Notes under the pieces: generated by a model
Told to the model about the DNA's origin: nothing
Seen by the model: only the letters and a program-made list of their open reading frames with translations
Databases searched by the model: none
Position numbers and translations under genes: made by a program
DNA from: Pseudarthrobacter sp. NamE2
Lineage (GTDB): Bacteria; Actinomycetota; Actinomycetes; Actinomycetales; Micrococcaceae
Direction: 5' to 3'
Assembly (NCBI RefSeq): GCF_005796205.1
Contig: NZ_VAHN01000007.1
Span: 62,001 to 126,000 of the forward strand
Length of the DNA: 64,000 bases
Shown here: piece after piece, positions 55,741 through 63,735 of the stretch
How positions within the stretch are numbered: position 1 is the stretch's first letter
Layout of the letters: the number at the start of each line of letters is the position of its first letter

Positions 55741-55810
55741 GAAATCCTCCTGAAACAGGAGGGGAAAGCGCGGCAACGGCAACACTTGCCGCCGCCCAAC
55801 ACTTCGAGAA

Positions 55811-55928
55811 CTCGACTCCCTTGCGCCGGTACTAACCGGATCAGGTTCGAGGGTCTGCGGCTGTCCGCACTCTCAGCGCCCACCTACGGTGCCTGGACTG
55901 GCCAGTTCCGACGGCGGCGCTCCCCTGT
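55811..55928 (-). ncRNA. TPP riboswitch (THI element)
   Basis: On the minus strand: GGGGAGCGCCG at the 5' end, then GCTGAGAGTGCGG, and the 3' block ACCTGATCCGGTTAGTACCG followed by GCGCAAGGGAG. These are the invariant parts of the thiamine-pyrophosphate aptamer. It precedes ykoE by about 70 bp and should repress the transporter when TPP is abundant. Confidence 0.97.
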
Positions 55929-56014
55929 CGTTAAGTGATGCTTGGTAATTAATGCGTTGATTGCCCTTCCGGGCGTGGTCCAGTTTACACCTGGGGAGGG
56001 GTAGATTGTGGGCC

Positions 56015-56566
56015 ATGACCGCCAATCCGCCGCATGTGACTGACTTCGATCCGGACTCCGATGCCGTTCAGCCGGAGGGGTCCCTGGAAGCCCTCATTGG
56101 CCGCATCGAGGGTGAAATCCGGGAACTGCAGTTCCCCGGTTTCTCCCTCGACGATGCACTGAACCTTGGGCTGCTCCTTGTGGAACTGGGCAAAGAGCGC
56201 GCGTTGCCCATCGCCATCGACATCACCAAGGGCGGGCAGGTGCTGTTCCATGTGGCCCTGCCCGGCGCCACCCCGGACAACGAACACTGGATCCGTGCCA
56301 AGCAAAGGACAGCCGCCCGGTATGAGGTGCCCTCCCTGCTCGTGGGGCTGCGCGGCCGGCTCCGCGGCGGTCGGATCGAGGACAACGCGTGGTTCGACCA
56401 GTCCCGCTACGCCGCGCACGGCGGGTCCTTCCCCGTCTACGTCGCGGGGGTGGGAGCCGTGGCTACCGTGACCGTTTCCGGGCTGCCGCAGGTGCAGGAC
56501 CACAACCTGGTGGTGGAGGCGATGCGCGAGGTGCTGCGCACAACAAGTAGTGACGGTGCGCCATGA
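56015..56566 (+). CDS. UPF0303/heme-degrading-domain family protein
   Basis: A 183-residue soluble protein of the UPF0303 family (DUF336-like fold), including SLDDALNLGLLLVELGKERALPIAIDI, LPGATPDNEHWIRAKQRTA and ARYEVPSLLVGLRGRL. The fold is shared with heme- and cob(I)alamin-adenosyltransferase-like proteins; the role is not established. TAGATT lies 7 bp before the ATG and favours that start; TTG 56006 is a longer alternative. It overlaps the next small gene by 4 bp. Confidence 0.82.
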   Translation: MTANPPHVTDFDPDSDAVQPEGSLEALIGRIEGEIRELQFPGFSLDDALNLGLLLVELGKERALPIAIDITKGGQVLFHVALPGATPDNEHWIRAKQRTAARYEVPSLLVGLRGRLRGGRIEDNAWFDQSRYAAHGGSFPVYVAGVGAVATVTVSGLPQVQDHNLVVEAMREVLRTTSSDGAP

Positions 56567-56769
56567 GCGGCGGGTTGGCCGGGAACGCCGTCCGGGCGGC
56601 GCTGGACAAGGCCGAGGACGAGATGATCTACATCGGCCCGGACCACCCCTACTATCCCCTGCTCGCCGAACTGGTCTCCGCCGTCGGGGAGGCCTGGCAG
56701 CAGGGGTATGAGCAGGGCCGCCTGGGTGGACAGCATCCCAACCCGTACACCTGGAGCAGCAGGCAATAG
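56563..56769 (+). CDS. Small protein coupled to the UPF0303 gene
   Basis: A 68-residue soluble protein (VRAALDKAEDEMIYIGPDHP in the middle, GYEQGRLGGQHPNPYTW near the end), likely two helices with a tail rich in Gly/Pro. The ATG overlaps the UPF0303 stop (ATGA), so it is translationally coupled. No known family. Confidence 0.65.
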   Translation: MSGGLAGNAVRAALDKAEDEMIYIGPDHPYYPLLAELVSAVGEAWQQGYEQGRLGGQHPNPYTWSSRQ

Positions 56770-56836
56770 CGGTAGACGGTTACCCAAGAGGCCTCACCAG
56801 CACTACGTACCGGACCAAGCGCTGCTTAGCTTTTAT

Positions 56837-56854
56837 TAGTAACCATGCTTACTA
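56837..56854. promoter_or_regulatory. Inverted repeat before the DUF4383 gene
   Basis: TAGTAA-CCATGC-TTACTA, perfect 6-bp arms with a 6-bp centre, in an AT-rich patch 33 bp before the ATG. Position between promoter and ribosome site suggests a repressor operator (MarR/TetR size). The regulator is unknown. Confidence 0.5.
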
Positions 56855-56886
56855 TGTTGTTCCAGAGCGTACGAGGAGTATAGGAC

Positions 56887-57345
56887 ATGGCCGTCAGCAC
56901 CCGCCCACCGGGCGTCCGCACTGCCCTGCAGTGGTCCGCCCTGGCCTCAGGCGCCGTGTTCCTGCTCGCGGGCATCCTTGGGTTTGTTCCCGGAGCCACG
57001 AGCAATCTGGGTTCCCTGGCTGTCGCCGGCCCCGCTTCGAAAGCCCTGCTGCTGGGCGTCTTCCAGGTGTCTGTCCTGCACAACGCGGTGCACCTGCTTT
57101 TCGGAGTGGCCGGCGTTGTCATGGCGCGAAGCCACCGGCAGGCACGGAACTTCCTCATCTACGGCGGGGTCATCTACCTGGTTCTGTGGCTTTACGGCCT
57201 GCTGATCGGAGACGAAACCCCGGCGAATTTCATCCCCGAGAACTATGCGGACAACCTGCTGCACCTTGTCCTCGGCCTGGCCATGATCACACTGGCCATC
57301 GTCTTGTCCCCGCGCACAACCGCTACCGGCCGCCGGGGGCACTGA
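56887..57345 (+). CDS. DUF4383 membrane protein
   Basis: A 152-residue integral membrane protein with four spans: ALASGAVFLLAGILGFVPG, the conserved LGVFQVSVLHNAVHLLFGVAGVVM, NFLIYGGVIYLVLWLYGLL and LLHLVLGLAMITLAIVL. Histidines in the HNAVHLLFG and NLLHLVLG segments are family hallmarks and face into the membrane. Function unknown. A GAGGAGTATAGGAC site precedes the ATG. It lies ~80 bp before the coupled iron-enzyme genes and could be in their transcript. Confidence 0.85.
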   Translation: MAVSTRPPGVRTALQWSALASGAVFLLAGILGFVPGATSNLGSLAVAGPASKALLLGVFQVSVLHNAVHLLFGVAGVVMARSHRQARNFLIYGGVIYLVLWLYGLLIGDETPANFIPENYADNLLHLVLGLAMITLAIVLSPRTTATGRRGH

Positions 57346-57424
57346 CCGATTTTTCCACCTCTTTCCACTGCCGCCAGCGCAGACGGCACCGTACCGTATC
57401 CCGCCCGAGAACAAGGAGCACACC

Positions 57425-58480
57425 ATGCACATTCCGGAACCCCGAGGCCCCATCAGCAGCGCCCTGTTCGAGCTCCTGGCGGGCGAACCCGGCAACGCGG
57501 GTGACTCCCTTGCCGGGCTGCACCGGCTGGTCACCACCCGGTTGGCCGGGATCCAGGAGATCATTGGCGACGACGACGCCCAACTGACCCTGTTCTGCCT
57601 CTATGAGCTCCACTACTCCGGGCTCGACGGCGTCAAAGACGAGTGGGAATGGGAGCCGGGGCTGATCCAGGTCCGGCAGTTGCTCGAGAAGCCGTTCGAG
57701 GCTGCCTTGCGGGCAGCGGCGAAAGAGGCCATGGGCGACGTGGACCTGCCTGCGCGTGACGGACTCACCAGCGATGCGGTGGCTGACGTACTGTTCGGCC
57801 TGGCCGGCAGGGACACCGGCCCCAGCGTCTCACGGTATGTTGCCAAGAAGGCCAGCCTGGATCAGCTCAAGGAGTTCCTGATCCACAAGTCCGTCTACCA
57901 GCTGAAGGAAGCGGATCCGCACACCTGGGCCATCCCGCGGCTTGCCGGACGCGCAAAAGCCGCACTGGTGGAAATCCAGGCCGACGAGTACGGCGGCGGC
58001 CGCCCGGACCGGATGCACAGTGCTCTCTTCGCCAGGACCATGCGGGGACTGGGCCTTGACGACCAGTACGGTGCCTACGTCAACGCCGTCCCCGCTGTGT
58101 CCCTTGCCTCCGTGAACCTGATGTCCCTGTGCGGGCTGAACCGGCGGCTCCGCGGCGCCATCACCGGCCACCTGGCTATTTACGAGATGACGTCCTCCCA
58201 GCCGAACCGCTTCTACGGCAACGGCTTCCGCAGGCACGGCTTCGACGCCGGGGTCACCCACTACTTCGATGAGCATGTTGAAGCGGACGCCGTCCACGAA
58301 CAGATCGCCGGACGCGACCTCGCAGGCGGCCTGGTGGAAGCCGAGCCGGCGCTGCTCGATGACGTCCTGTTCGGTGCCACGGCGGTGATGGCCGTCGACG
58401 CCCAACTTTCCGCCCACCTGCTCGATTCGTGGGAGAACGGCCGCTCCTCACTCAGGGCGGCAGTGGCCGCCGCCGCATGA
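57425..58480 (+). CDS. Heme-oxygenase-like iron-containing redox enzyme
   Basis: A 351-residue all-helical protein of the iron-containing redox enzyme (heme-oxygenase-like diiron oxidase) family. Candidate metal-binding residues cluster in KEFLIHKSVYQLKEADPH (E150), VEIQADEYGGG (E183, E188) and THYFDEHVEADAVHE (H279, H284, D288, H291), the E/H...E...DxxxH pattern of the superfamily. Members carry out oxidative C-C cleavage or N-oxygenation; the substrate here is unknown. Its TGA overlaps the ATG of the glycosyltransferase gene, and a CDGSH protein follows, which might supply electrons or iron-sulfur clusters. Confidence 0.85.
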   Translation: MHIPEPRGPISSALFELLAGEPGNAGDSLAGLHRLVTTRLAGIQEIIGDDDAQLTLFCLYELHYSGLDGVKDEWEWEPGLIQVRQLLEKPFEAALRAAAKEAMGDVDLPARDGLTSDAVADVLFGLAGRDTGPSVSRYVAKKASLDQLKEFLIHKSVYQLKEADPHTWAIPRLAGRAKAALVEIQADEYGGGRPDRMHSALFARTMRGLGLDDQYGAYVNAVPAVSLASVNLMSLCGLNRRLRGAITGHLAIYEMTSSQPNRFYGNGFRRHGFDAGVTHYFDEHVEADAVHEQIAGRDLAGGLVEAEPALLDDVLFGATAVMAVDAQLSAHLLDSWENGRSSLRAAVAAAA

Positions 58481-59604
58481 CGTCGCCGGTCATTGAGGCG
58501 TCCGGCACGCTGGACACCTCGGCTACGGAGCCTGGCCTGCTGCAGGCGGAGTACATCCTGCCGTTGCGGTGGACCGATGACGCCGGGCTCCCCGAACTGG
58601 CGGCCTATCTGCAACGCCTCTCCGCATGGATCCCGGTCACCGTGGTGGACGGGTCCGCGCCGGAGCTGTTTGCGCGCCACCGGGAAGAGTTCCCGCCGCA
58701 GGTCCGCCACACCCGGCCCGCGGATCCCGGCGGATCCGGCAACGGGTCTGGCGGGCAGCCCGGCAACGGAAAGGTCGCCGGGGTTTTGACGGGCGTCCGC
58801 GAGGCCCGGGCGGAGCTGCTGGTGATCGCCGACGACGACGTCCGCTACACGCGCGGGTCCCTCGCCGCCGTCGTGCGCCATCTGGGTTCGGCGGACGTGG
58901 TGCGCCCCCAGAACTACTTCGCCCCCCTGCCGTGGCATGCCGCGTGGGACACCTCCCGCAGCCTGATCAACCGGGCCTGGTCCGCGGATTTCCCCGGCAC
59001 CCTGGGAGTGCGCCGGAGCGCCCTGCTGGCGACGGACGGCTATGAACCGGTCCTGTTCGAAAACCTCGAGCTGATCCGAACGGTCAAAGCTGCCGGCGGA
59101 CGGGAACGCGTGGTGCCGGACCTGTTCGTGGCCCGCCGGCCGCCAGGGGCCCGGCACTTTTTCAAGCAACGCGTCCGGCAGGCCTACGACGACTTCGCCC
59201 AGCCCCGCCGCCTCGCCGCGGAGCTCGCGCTGCTGCCCGCCGCCGTCGGAACCTTTTTCCTCCCTCCCAAGCCACGCGGCCGGGTCCTGCTTGGTTTGGC
59301 ACTCGCCGCTACTGCCGCGGCGGAGGTCGGTCGGCGCCGGGACGGCGGAACAGCCGTTTTTCCGCTCCGCGCGGTATGGTTCGCACCGCTGTGGGCGGCC
59401 GAACGCGCCCTTTGCATCTGGGGCGCCCTCGCGTTTCGGCTGGCGGGAGGAGTGCCTTACGCGGGTTCCCGGCTGAAGACAGCGGCCAACCCGGAAACGG
59501 AGCTCCGACGCCGGCACCAGGGCAAGCTGCGGCGTTTCCGGCAGGAGGAGGCGGCCGCGCAACAGGACGGCACATCAACACCAAGTATGAAGGAGCAGCC
59601 ATGA
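58477..59604 (+). CDS. Family 2 glycosyltransferase
   Basis: A 375-residue GT-A enzyme. AEYILPLRWTDD and VTVVDGSAPELF form the nucleotide-sugar entry, and LLVIADDDVRYTRGSL holds the metal-binding DDD triad. A C-terminal basic region with one or two hydrophobic segments (ELALLPAAVGTFFLP, RAVWFAPLWAAERALCIWGALAF) suggests membrane association. The residues NGSGGQPGNG form a Gly-rich insert. The ATG overlaps the previous TGA and its own TGA overlaps the CDGSH ATG. Donor and acceptor are unknown. Confidence 0.87.
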   Translation: MTSPVIEASGTLDTSATEPGLLQAEYILPLRWTDDAGLPELAAYLQRLSAWIPVTVVDGSAPELFARHREEFPPQVRHTRPADPGGSGNGSGGQPGNGKVAGVLTGVREARAELLVIADDDVRYTRGSLAAVVRHLGSADVVRPQNYFAPLPWHAAWDTSRSLINRAWSADFPGTLGVRRSALLATDGYEPVLFENLELIRTVKAAGGRERVVPDLFVARRPPGARHFFKQRVRQAYDDFAQPRRLAAELALLPAAVGTFFLPPKPRGRVLLGLALAATAAAEVGRRRDGGTAVFPLRAVWFAPLWAAERALCIWGALAFRLAGGVPYAGSRLKTAANPETELRRRHQGKLRRFRQEEAAAQQDGTSTPSMKEQP

Positions 59605-59816
59605 ACCAGGACCAGCCCGAGAGCTCCATCGTGGTCTGCCCCGACGGGCCGCTGATCGTGCGGGGCGACTTCGAGATCGTCACGCCATCGGGCGACCCCG
59701 TGCCGCGGGAGCGGAAGACCGTGGCATTGTGCCGGTGCGGCGCGTCAGCCATCAAGCCGTACTGCGACGGGACGCACAAGATGATTAAGTTCCGGACCGA
59801 ACCGCCCGCCTCCTGA
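59601..59816 (+). CDS. CDGSH iron-sulfur domain protein
   Basis: A 71-residue [2Fe-2S] protein of the mitoNEET type. The cluster ligands are C44, C46 and C55 with H59 in LCRCGASAIKPYCDGTHK, the 3-Cys/1-His pattern C-x-C-x8-C-x3-H. Such clusters are redox active and can be transferred. The ATG overlaps the glycosyltransferase stop; AGGAG is 5 bp upstream. Third gene of a coupled trio with the iron-containing oxidase-like enzyme, the likely functional partner. Confidence 0.93.
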   Translation: MNQDQPESSIVVCPDGPLIVRGDFEIVTPSGDPVPRERKTVALCRCGASAIKPYCDGTHKMIKFRTEPPAS

Positions 59817-59896
59817 TCCGACTTCCGCTGAAGCCGCGGCCTTCCCGGCCCGCGCTGCACTGGTTGACAGGCCATCGGAGCGCTACAAGGATGGTT

Positions 59897-59910
59897 GGAA
59901 ACCGTTTTCT
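59897..59910. promoter_or_regulatory. LacI-like site before the glycosidase gene
   Basis: GGAAACCGTTTTCT contains the near-palindrome GAAACCGTTTTC, similar to LacI/GalR operators with a central CG. It lies 30 bp before the glycosidase GTG. No regulator gene is adjacent, so a distant one would be needed. Confidence 0.45.
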
Positions 59911-59940
59911 GATTTTCTGACCCGAGGAGGGCGTGCGCCG

Positions 59941-62112
59941 GTGCACAGCCAGCAGATGAAGATCGACCGTGAAGCCTTGGTACGCCGCCACAACGTGGAA
60001 CAAGGCAGCCTCGATCCCCGCAGCCCCGTGTCAGTGGGCAACGGCGAGTTCTGCTTCACCTTTGATCTCACCGGCCTGCAGTCCCTTCCCGCCGAATATC
60101 CCGTTGGCGCCAGGGACGAGTTGTCGCCCGGGACGCTGCTGGGAACGCAGTCGCAGTGGGGCTGGCACTCCATCCCGCCGGAGCAGGACTACGCCTTATC
60201 CGATTCCACAGTCCTCTATGATTCACCCCGCGGCCCTGTGCCGTACGTGGACATGGTGGGCGGCATCGTGGACGGCCGGGAAACCGGCACCGCCAAGGGC
60301 GAAACATGGCTGCGCGCCAACCCGCACCGGCTGGATTTGGGCAGGATCGCTTTCACCCTGCCGGAACGGGACAACCCGGGCCTCGCGCCGGAGGACATCG
60401 AGGATCCGCACCAGGTCCTGGACCTTTGGACCGGAACAGCCACCAGCAGCTTTACCCTCTTGGGCCGGGCAGTCCGGGTCACCACCGCCTGCCACCCGGA
60501 CCGGGACGAGCTGGGGTTCCGGATCGAATCCGCCGCCCTGCAGCACGGCCTGGCCGTCTCACTGTCCTTCCCCTACGGCTCCGAAGCCTGGCACAACGCC
60601 GCTGACTGGACGCGCCCCGCCGCCCACGGCACCCGGCTTGAAGAAGTTCCGGCATCCGGCAGCACCCGGAAGTGGGCGATCCACCGGAACCTGGACGCCA
60701 GCGGATACCAGGTTGTTGTCACGGGCAGCGGCCTGGAGCTGGAGCAGGCCAGTCCGCACGGCATCCTGGCCCGGGCGGCGGACGGGCAGGACGTCCTGGA
60801 CCTCAGTGTGCACTTCCTTAGCACCGGCAAGGGTGACTGCCTCCCGCGCGGCACCGGCGGCATCGGAGGAGCCGGCGCCGGCACCCTCCCGGACGCCGGC
60901 ACGACGCCGGGAAGCGCCGTCGTCGAAGCGTCCCGCACGTCCTGGCCGTACTTCTGGAAGTCGGGAGCCGCCGTCGAATTTTCCGCGCCGGAGGATCCGC
61001 GCGCGGCGGAGCTGGAACGGCGGACAATCCTGTCCCAGTACCTCACTGCCATCAACTGCTCCGGGTCGCTGCCGCCCCAGGAGACAGGTTTGGTCTGCAA
61101 CTCCTGGCGCGGGCGCTTCCACCTCGAGATGCACTGGTGGCACGCGGCCCACTTCGCCGCCTGGAACCGGACCCCGCTCCTGCTTCCGGCCCTGCGCTGG
61201 TACGCCTCCATCCTGGAACCCGCACGGCAGACGGCGAAGGCGCAGGGGTTCGACGGCGTCCGCTGGCCCAAGCAGGTAGGACTGGACGGGCGCGAGAGCC
61301 CAAGCCCCATCGGCACGTTCCTCATCTGGCAGCAGCCGCATCCCATCCACTTGGCGGAACTGGCCTACCGGGCGGAGCCGTCGCGGGAACTGTTGGAGGA
61401 GTTTGCGGAGATTGTCTTCGAGACTGCCGGGTTCATGGCCAGCTTCGCCTGCCCCACGGACCGGGGCTTCGAACTGGGCCCGCCGCTGGTCCCGGCGCAG
61501 GAGAGCTACGAGTCCACCCGGGGGACGGCCAGCAACCCCACGTTCGAGCTCGCCTACTGGCAGTGGGCGCTGCGCGTGGCAGGCACCTGGCGGGAGCGGC
61601 TGGGGCTGCCGCCGCGGGAGGAATGGCGGACGGTGGCCGACGGCATGGTCCGGCCCAAGGTGCGGGACGGCGTCTACGCCGCGATCGACGTCGAACCATT
61701 CACCATCCGCACCGACCACCCGTCCATGCTGTGCGCCCTGGGCGTGGTCCCGCAGACGGACGTCATCGATCCGGACATCATGCGCGCCACGCTGGCCGAT
61801 GTTTTTGCGGACTGGGACTGGGACAGCACGTGGGGCTGGGACTATCCGGTGATGGCCATGACCGCGGCCCGCCTTGAGGATCCGGAGACTGCGGTGGACG
61901 CGCTCCTGCTGGACGCCGCCAAGAACGTGGTGCTGCCCAACGGGCACAACCGGCAGACCGACTCGCTGCCGCTGTACCTGCCGGGGAACGGCGGCCTGCT
62001 GTCCGCCGTGGCGCTGATGGCGGCGGGCTGGGACGGCGGTCCGGAGCGGCACGCCCCGGGGTTCCCGGCGCACTGGACCGTTGCGTGGGAAGGCCTGGTC
62101 CCGGCACCCTGA
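59941..62112 (+). CDS. Putative six-hairpin glycosidase
   Basis: A 723-residue protein without signal peptide. Residues ~1-320 are beta-rich (SVGNGEFCFTFDLTGLQSLP, RVTTACHPDRDELGF), and ~330-700 form an apparent (alpha/alpha)6 barrel: CNSWRGRFHLEMHWWHAAHF, FLIWQQPHPIHLAELAYR, WDWDSTWGWDYPVMAMTAARL, NGHNRQTDSLPLYLPGNGGL. The layout recalls GH65/GH95-type inverting enzymes, and acids in HLEMHWW and WGWDYP are catalytic candidates. The substrate is unknown. GTG 59941 is preceded by GAGGAGG; a LacI-like site lies upstream. Confidence 0.75.
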   Translation: MHSQQMKIDREALVRRHNVEQGSLDPRSPVSVGNGEFCFTFDLTGLQSLPAEYPVGARDELSPGTLLGTQSQWGWHSIPPEQDYALSDSTVLYDSPRGPVPYVDMVGGIVDGRETGTAKGETWLRANPHRLDLGRIAFTLPERDNPGLAPEDIEDPHQVLDLWTGTATSSFTLLGRAVRVTTACHPDRDELGFRIESAALQHGLAVSLSFPYGSEAWHNAADWTRPAAHGTRLEEVPASGSTRKWAIHRNLDASGYQVVVTGSGLELEQASPHGILARAADGQDVLDLSVHFLSTGKGDCLPRGTGGIGGAGAGTLPDAGTTPGSAVVEASRTSWPYFWKSGAAVEFSAPEDPRAAELERRTILSQYLTAINCSGSLPPQETGLVCNSWRGRFHLEMHWWHAAHFAAWNRTPLLLPALRWYASILEPARQTAKAQGFDGVRWPKQVGLDGRESPSPIGTFLIWQQPHPIHLAELAYRAEPSRELLEEFAEIVFETAGFMASFACPTDRGFELGPPLVPAQESYESTRGTASNPTFELAYWQWALRVAGTWRERLGLPPREEWRTVADGMVRPKVRDGVYAAIDVEPFTIRTDHPSMLCALGVVPQTDVIDPDIMRATLADVFADWDWDSTWGWDYPVMAMTAARLEDPETAVDALLLDAAKNVVLPNGHNRQTDSLPLYLPGNGGLLSAVALMAAGWDGGPERHAPGFPAHWTVAWEGLVPAP

Positions 62113-62159
62113 CGCTAGGCTAGGGAAGGACCTGCATTCATCACGCTAGGAGGCGCGCA

Positions 62160-62423
62160 ATGAACTTCTTCATCAAGCTGCTGGGCACGGGCATCAGCCT
62201 GCTGGCCGGATTCGCGGGAACCAAGGCCGTGGACGTGATCTGGGAGAAGACCACCGGCAAAAAGCCGCCCAAGCACGACAAGGACGACGTCCCCACCACG
62301 CTCCGGACCGCGCTGACGTTCGCGCTGGTGTCCGCCGCGGTGAGCGCCGTCATCCAGGTGCTAACCAACCGCGGCACGCAGCGGGCGATCACCCGGTTCG
62401 CCAAGACCAAGGACATCGTCTAA
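62160..62423 (+). CDS. DUF4235 membrane protein
   Basis: An 87-residue protein with two membrane spans, ISLLAGFAGTKAVDVIW and TFALVSAAVSAVIQVL, separated by a Lys-rich linker (TTGKKPPKHDKDD). This is the actinobacterial DUF4235 family, function unknown. TAGGAGG lies upstream of the ATG. It converges on mrpG with a palindrome between. Confidence 0.85.
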   Translation: MNFFIKLLGTGISLLAGFAGTKAVDVIWEKTTGKKPPKHDKDDVPTTLRTALTFALVSAAVSAVIQVLTNRGTQRAITRFAKTKDIV

Positions 62424-62429
62424 CCATCG

Positions 62430-62492
62430 GAGTTTTTGTCCAGGTATGCAGGCTTGAGGGCTGTTTAGCCCTGCATATCTGGACAAAAACTC
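62430..62492. repeat. Intergenic palindrome at convergent gene ends
   Basis: GAGTTTTTGTCCAGGTATGC with AGG following, and its reverse complement ending at 62492, form 23-bp arms with one mismatch around a ~17-nt loop. It begins 7 bp after the DUF4235 stop and ends 8 bp before the mrpG stop, so it may terminate both. Confidence 0.8.
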
Positions 62493-62499
62493 TTCGGGT

Positions 62500-62925
62500 T
62501 TAGTGCGGGGAGCCGTCGCCGAAGCCGTCCTTCCGGGCGGCCTTGGCGGCGGCTTTTTGCACCACCGCATCCAATTCGTCCGTGCTCAGCAGTTCGCGGT
62601 GCAGGTGCTTGGTGCGGTAGCCGGCCCGGCCCACCATGTGCGCGGAAACAGGCGCGGTGAGGAGTTGGAAGATCCAGGCCACCAGCAGCACCGGCCACAC
62701 CCACCAGGTCCGCATCTGCAGCCCGATGGAAGCCAGCAGCAGGAACAGTCCCAGCACCTGCGGCTTGGTGGCAGCGTGCATCCGGCTCAGCAGGTCCGGA
62801 AAACGGAGCAGGCCGATCGCGGCGCCCAGCGACATGACGGCGCCAACCACCATAAAGACGGCGGAGACCAGGTTGATCCAGGCGTCCCCGGTTGCCAGGT
62901 CAAGGTTCCAGCTGTCAGGGCTCAT
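62500..62925 (-). CDS. mrpG: Na+/H+ antiporter Mrp subunit G
   Basis: Small membrane subunit (141 residues, three spans) of the multi-subunit Mrp cation/proton antiporter. Family hallmarks are GAVMSLGAAIGLLRFPDLLSRMHAATKPQ and APVSAHMVGRAGY. The basic C-terminal tail extends past most homologues. It overlaps mrpF by 11 bp and is the last gene of the operon. Confidence 0.93.
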   Translation of the reverse strand: MSPDSWNLDLATGDAWINLVSAVFMVVGAVMSLGAAIGLLRFPDLLSRMHAATKPQVLGLFLLLASIGLQMRTWWVWPVLLVAWIFQLLTAPVSAHMVGRAGYRTKHLHRELLSTDELDAVVQKAAAKAARKDGFGDGSPH

Positions 62926-63193
62926 TGGGCTGCTCCCTCCGGTCGGCCACGAACCGGGCCACCGTCACCGAGCCGATGAAGCCGATCACGGAGATGGCCA
63001 GCACCAGCATGAGGTTGTTGAGGTGGCGGTTCACGGCCATGTCGATGCAGAGCGCCCCGCCCAGGATCGCGAGCAGCACGTCGGACGCGAGCACCCGGTC
63101 CAGCAGGGACGGGCCGCGGGCGATGCGGATGATCGCACCGGCGGCGGCCAGCGAAAAGATGACGGCCGTGACGGCCAGGACGGCGTGCATCAT
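62915..63193 (-). CDS. mrpF: Na+/H+ antiporter Mrp subunit F
   Basis: A 92-residue subunit with three spans: VLAVTAVIFSLAAAGAIIRI, the conserved RGPSLLDRVLASDVLLAI, and LMLVLAISVIGFIGSVTVARF. It overlaps mrpE by 4 bp and mrpG by 11 bp, so the subunits are translationally coupled. Confidence 0.94.
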   Translation of the reverse strand: MMHAVLAVTAVIFSLAAAGAIIRIARGPSLLDRVLASDVLLAILGGALCIDMAVNRHLNNLMLVLAISVIGFIGSVTVARFVADRREQPNEP

Positions 63194-63735
63194 CCGGCTG
63201 CCTCCATCCGGACGGCTTCGAGTTCTTCGCGGGTGCCCATGATCCGGATCAGTCCGGCCTCAATGGACCGTACCTCGTTGCGCAGGTTGTCCACATCCTC
63301 CGGGGAGCTGATGTTGATGGCGTGCAGGTAGAGGGTAGACGTTGACCGGTCCACCTCCACCACCAGGGACCCCGGGATCAGGGAGATCACGTGCCCGGTG
63401 GCGGTCACCAGCAGGTCCTGGTGGCTCCGCAACTGAACCGCGACGACGGCGTTGGTCACCCTGGGTCCCTTGGCGATGGCCAGGTACAGGATCTGGGCGC
63501 TGGCGGCCCCCACCTTGGCCAGGAACACCAGGGCGAACGGGATGGCGTAGAGGATGTTGAACCGGCCGCTCAGCTCCACGGGCGGCAGGTAGAACATGCG
63601 CGCGACGGCGATGGCCAGCAGGGCGCCGAACAACAGGTTTCCGGGGCTGAAGTCCTGCCACAGGGCGCCCCAGACGATCACCAGCCATACCAGGAGCGGC
63701 AGTTCCTGCCGCAGCGAAATCCTTTGGCGGCTCAT
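63190..63735 (-). CDS. mrpE: Na+/H+ antiporter Mrp subunit E
   Basis: A 181-residue subunit. Two to three N-terminal spans (LPLLVWLVIVWGALW, GNLLFGALLAIAVARMFYLP) precede a cytoplasmic domain with SLIPGSLVVEVDRSTSTLYLHAI, the MrpE signature. It overlaps mrpD by 4 bp. In Mrp complexes E, F and G are small accessory subunits needed for assembly. Confidence 0.94.
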   Translation of the reverse strand: MSRQRISLRQELPLLVWLVIVWGALWQDFSPGNLLFGALLAIAVARMFYLPPVELSGRFNILYAIPFALVFLAKVGAASAQILYLAIAKGPRVTNAVVAVQLRSHQDLLVTATGHVISLIPGSLVVEVDRSTSTLYLHAINISSPEDVDNLRNEVRSIEAGLIRIMGTREELEAVRMEAAG

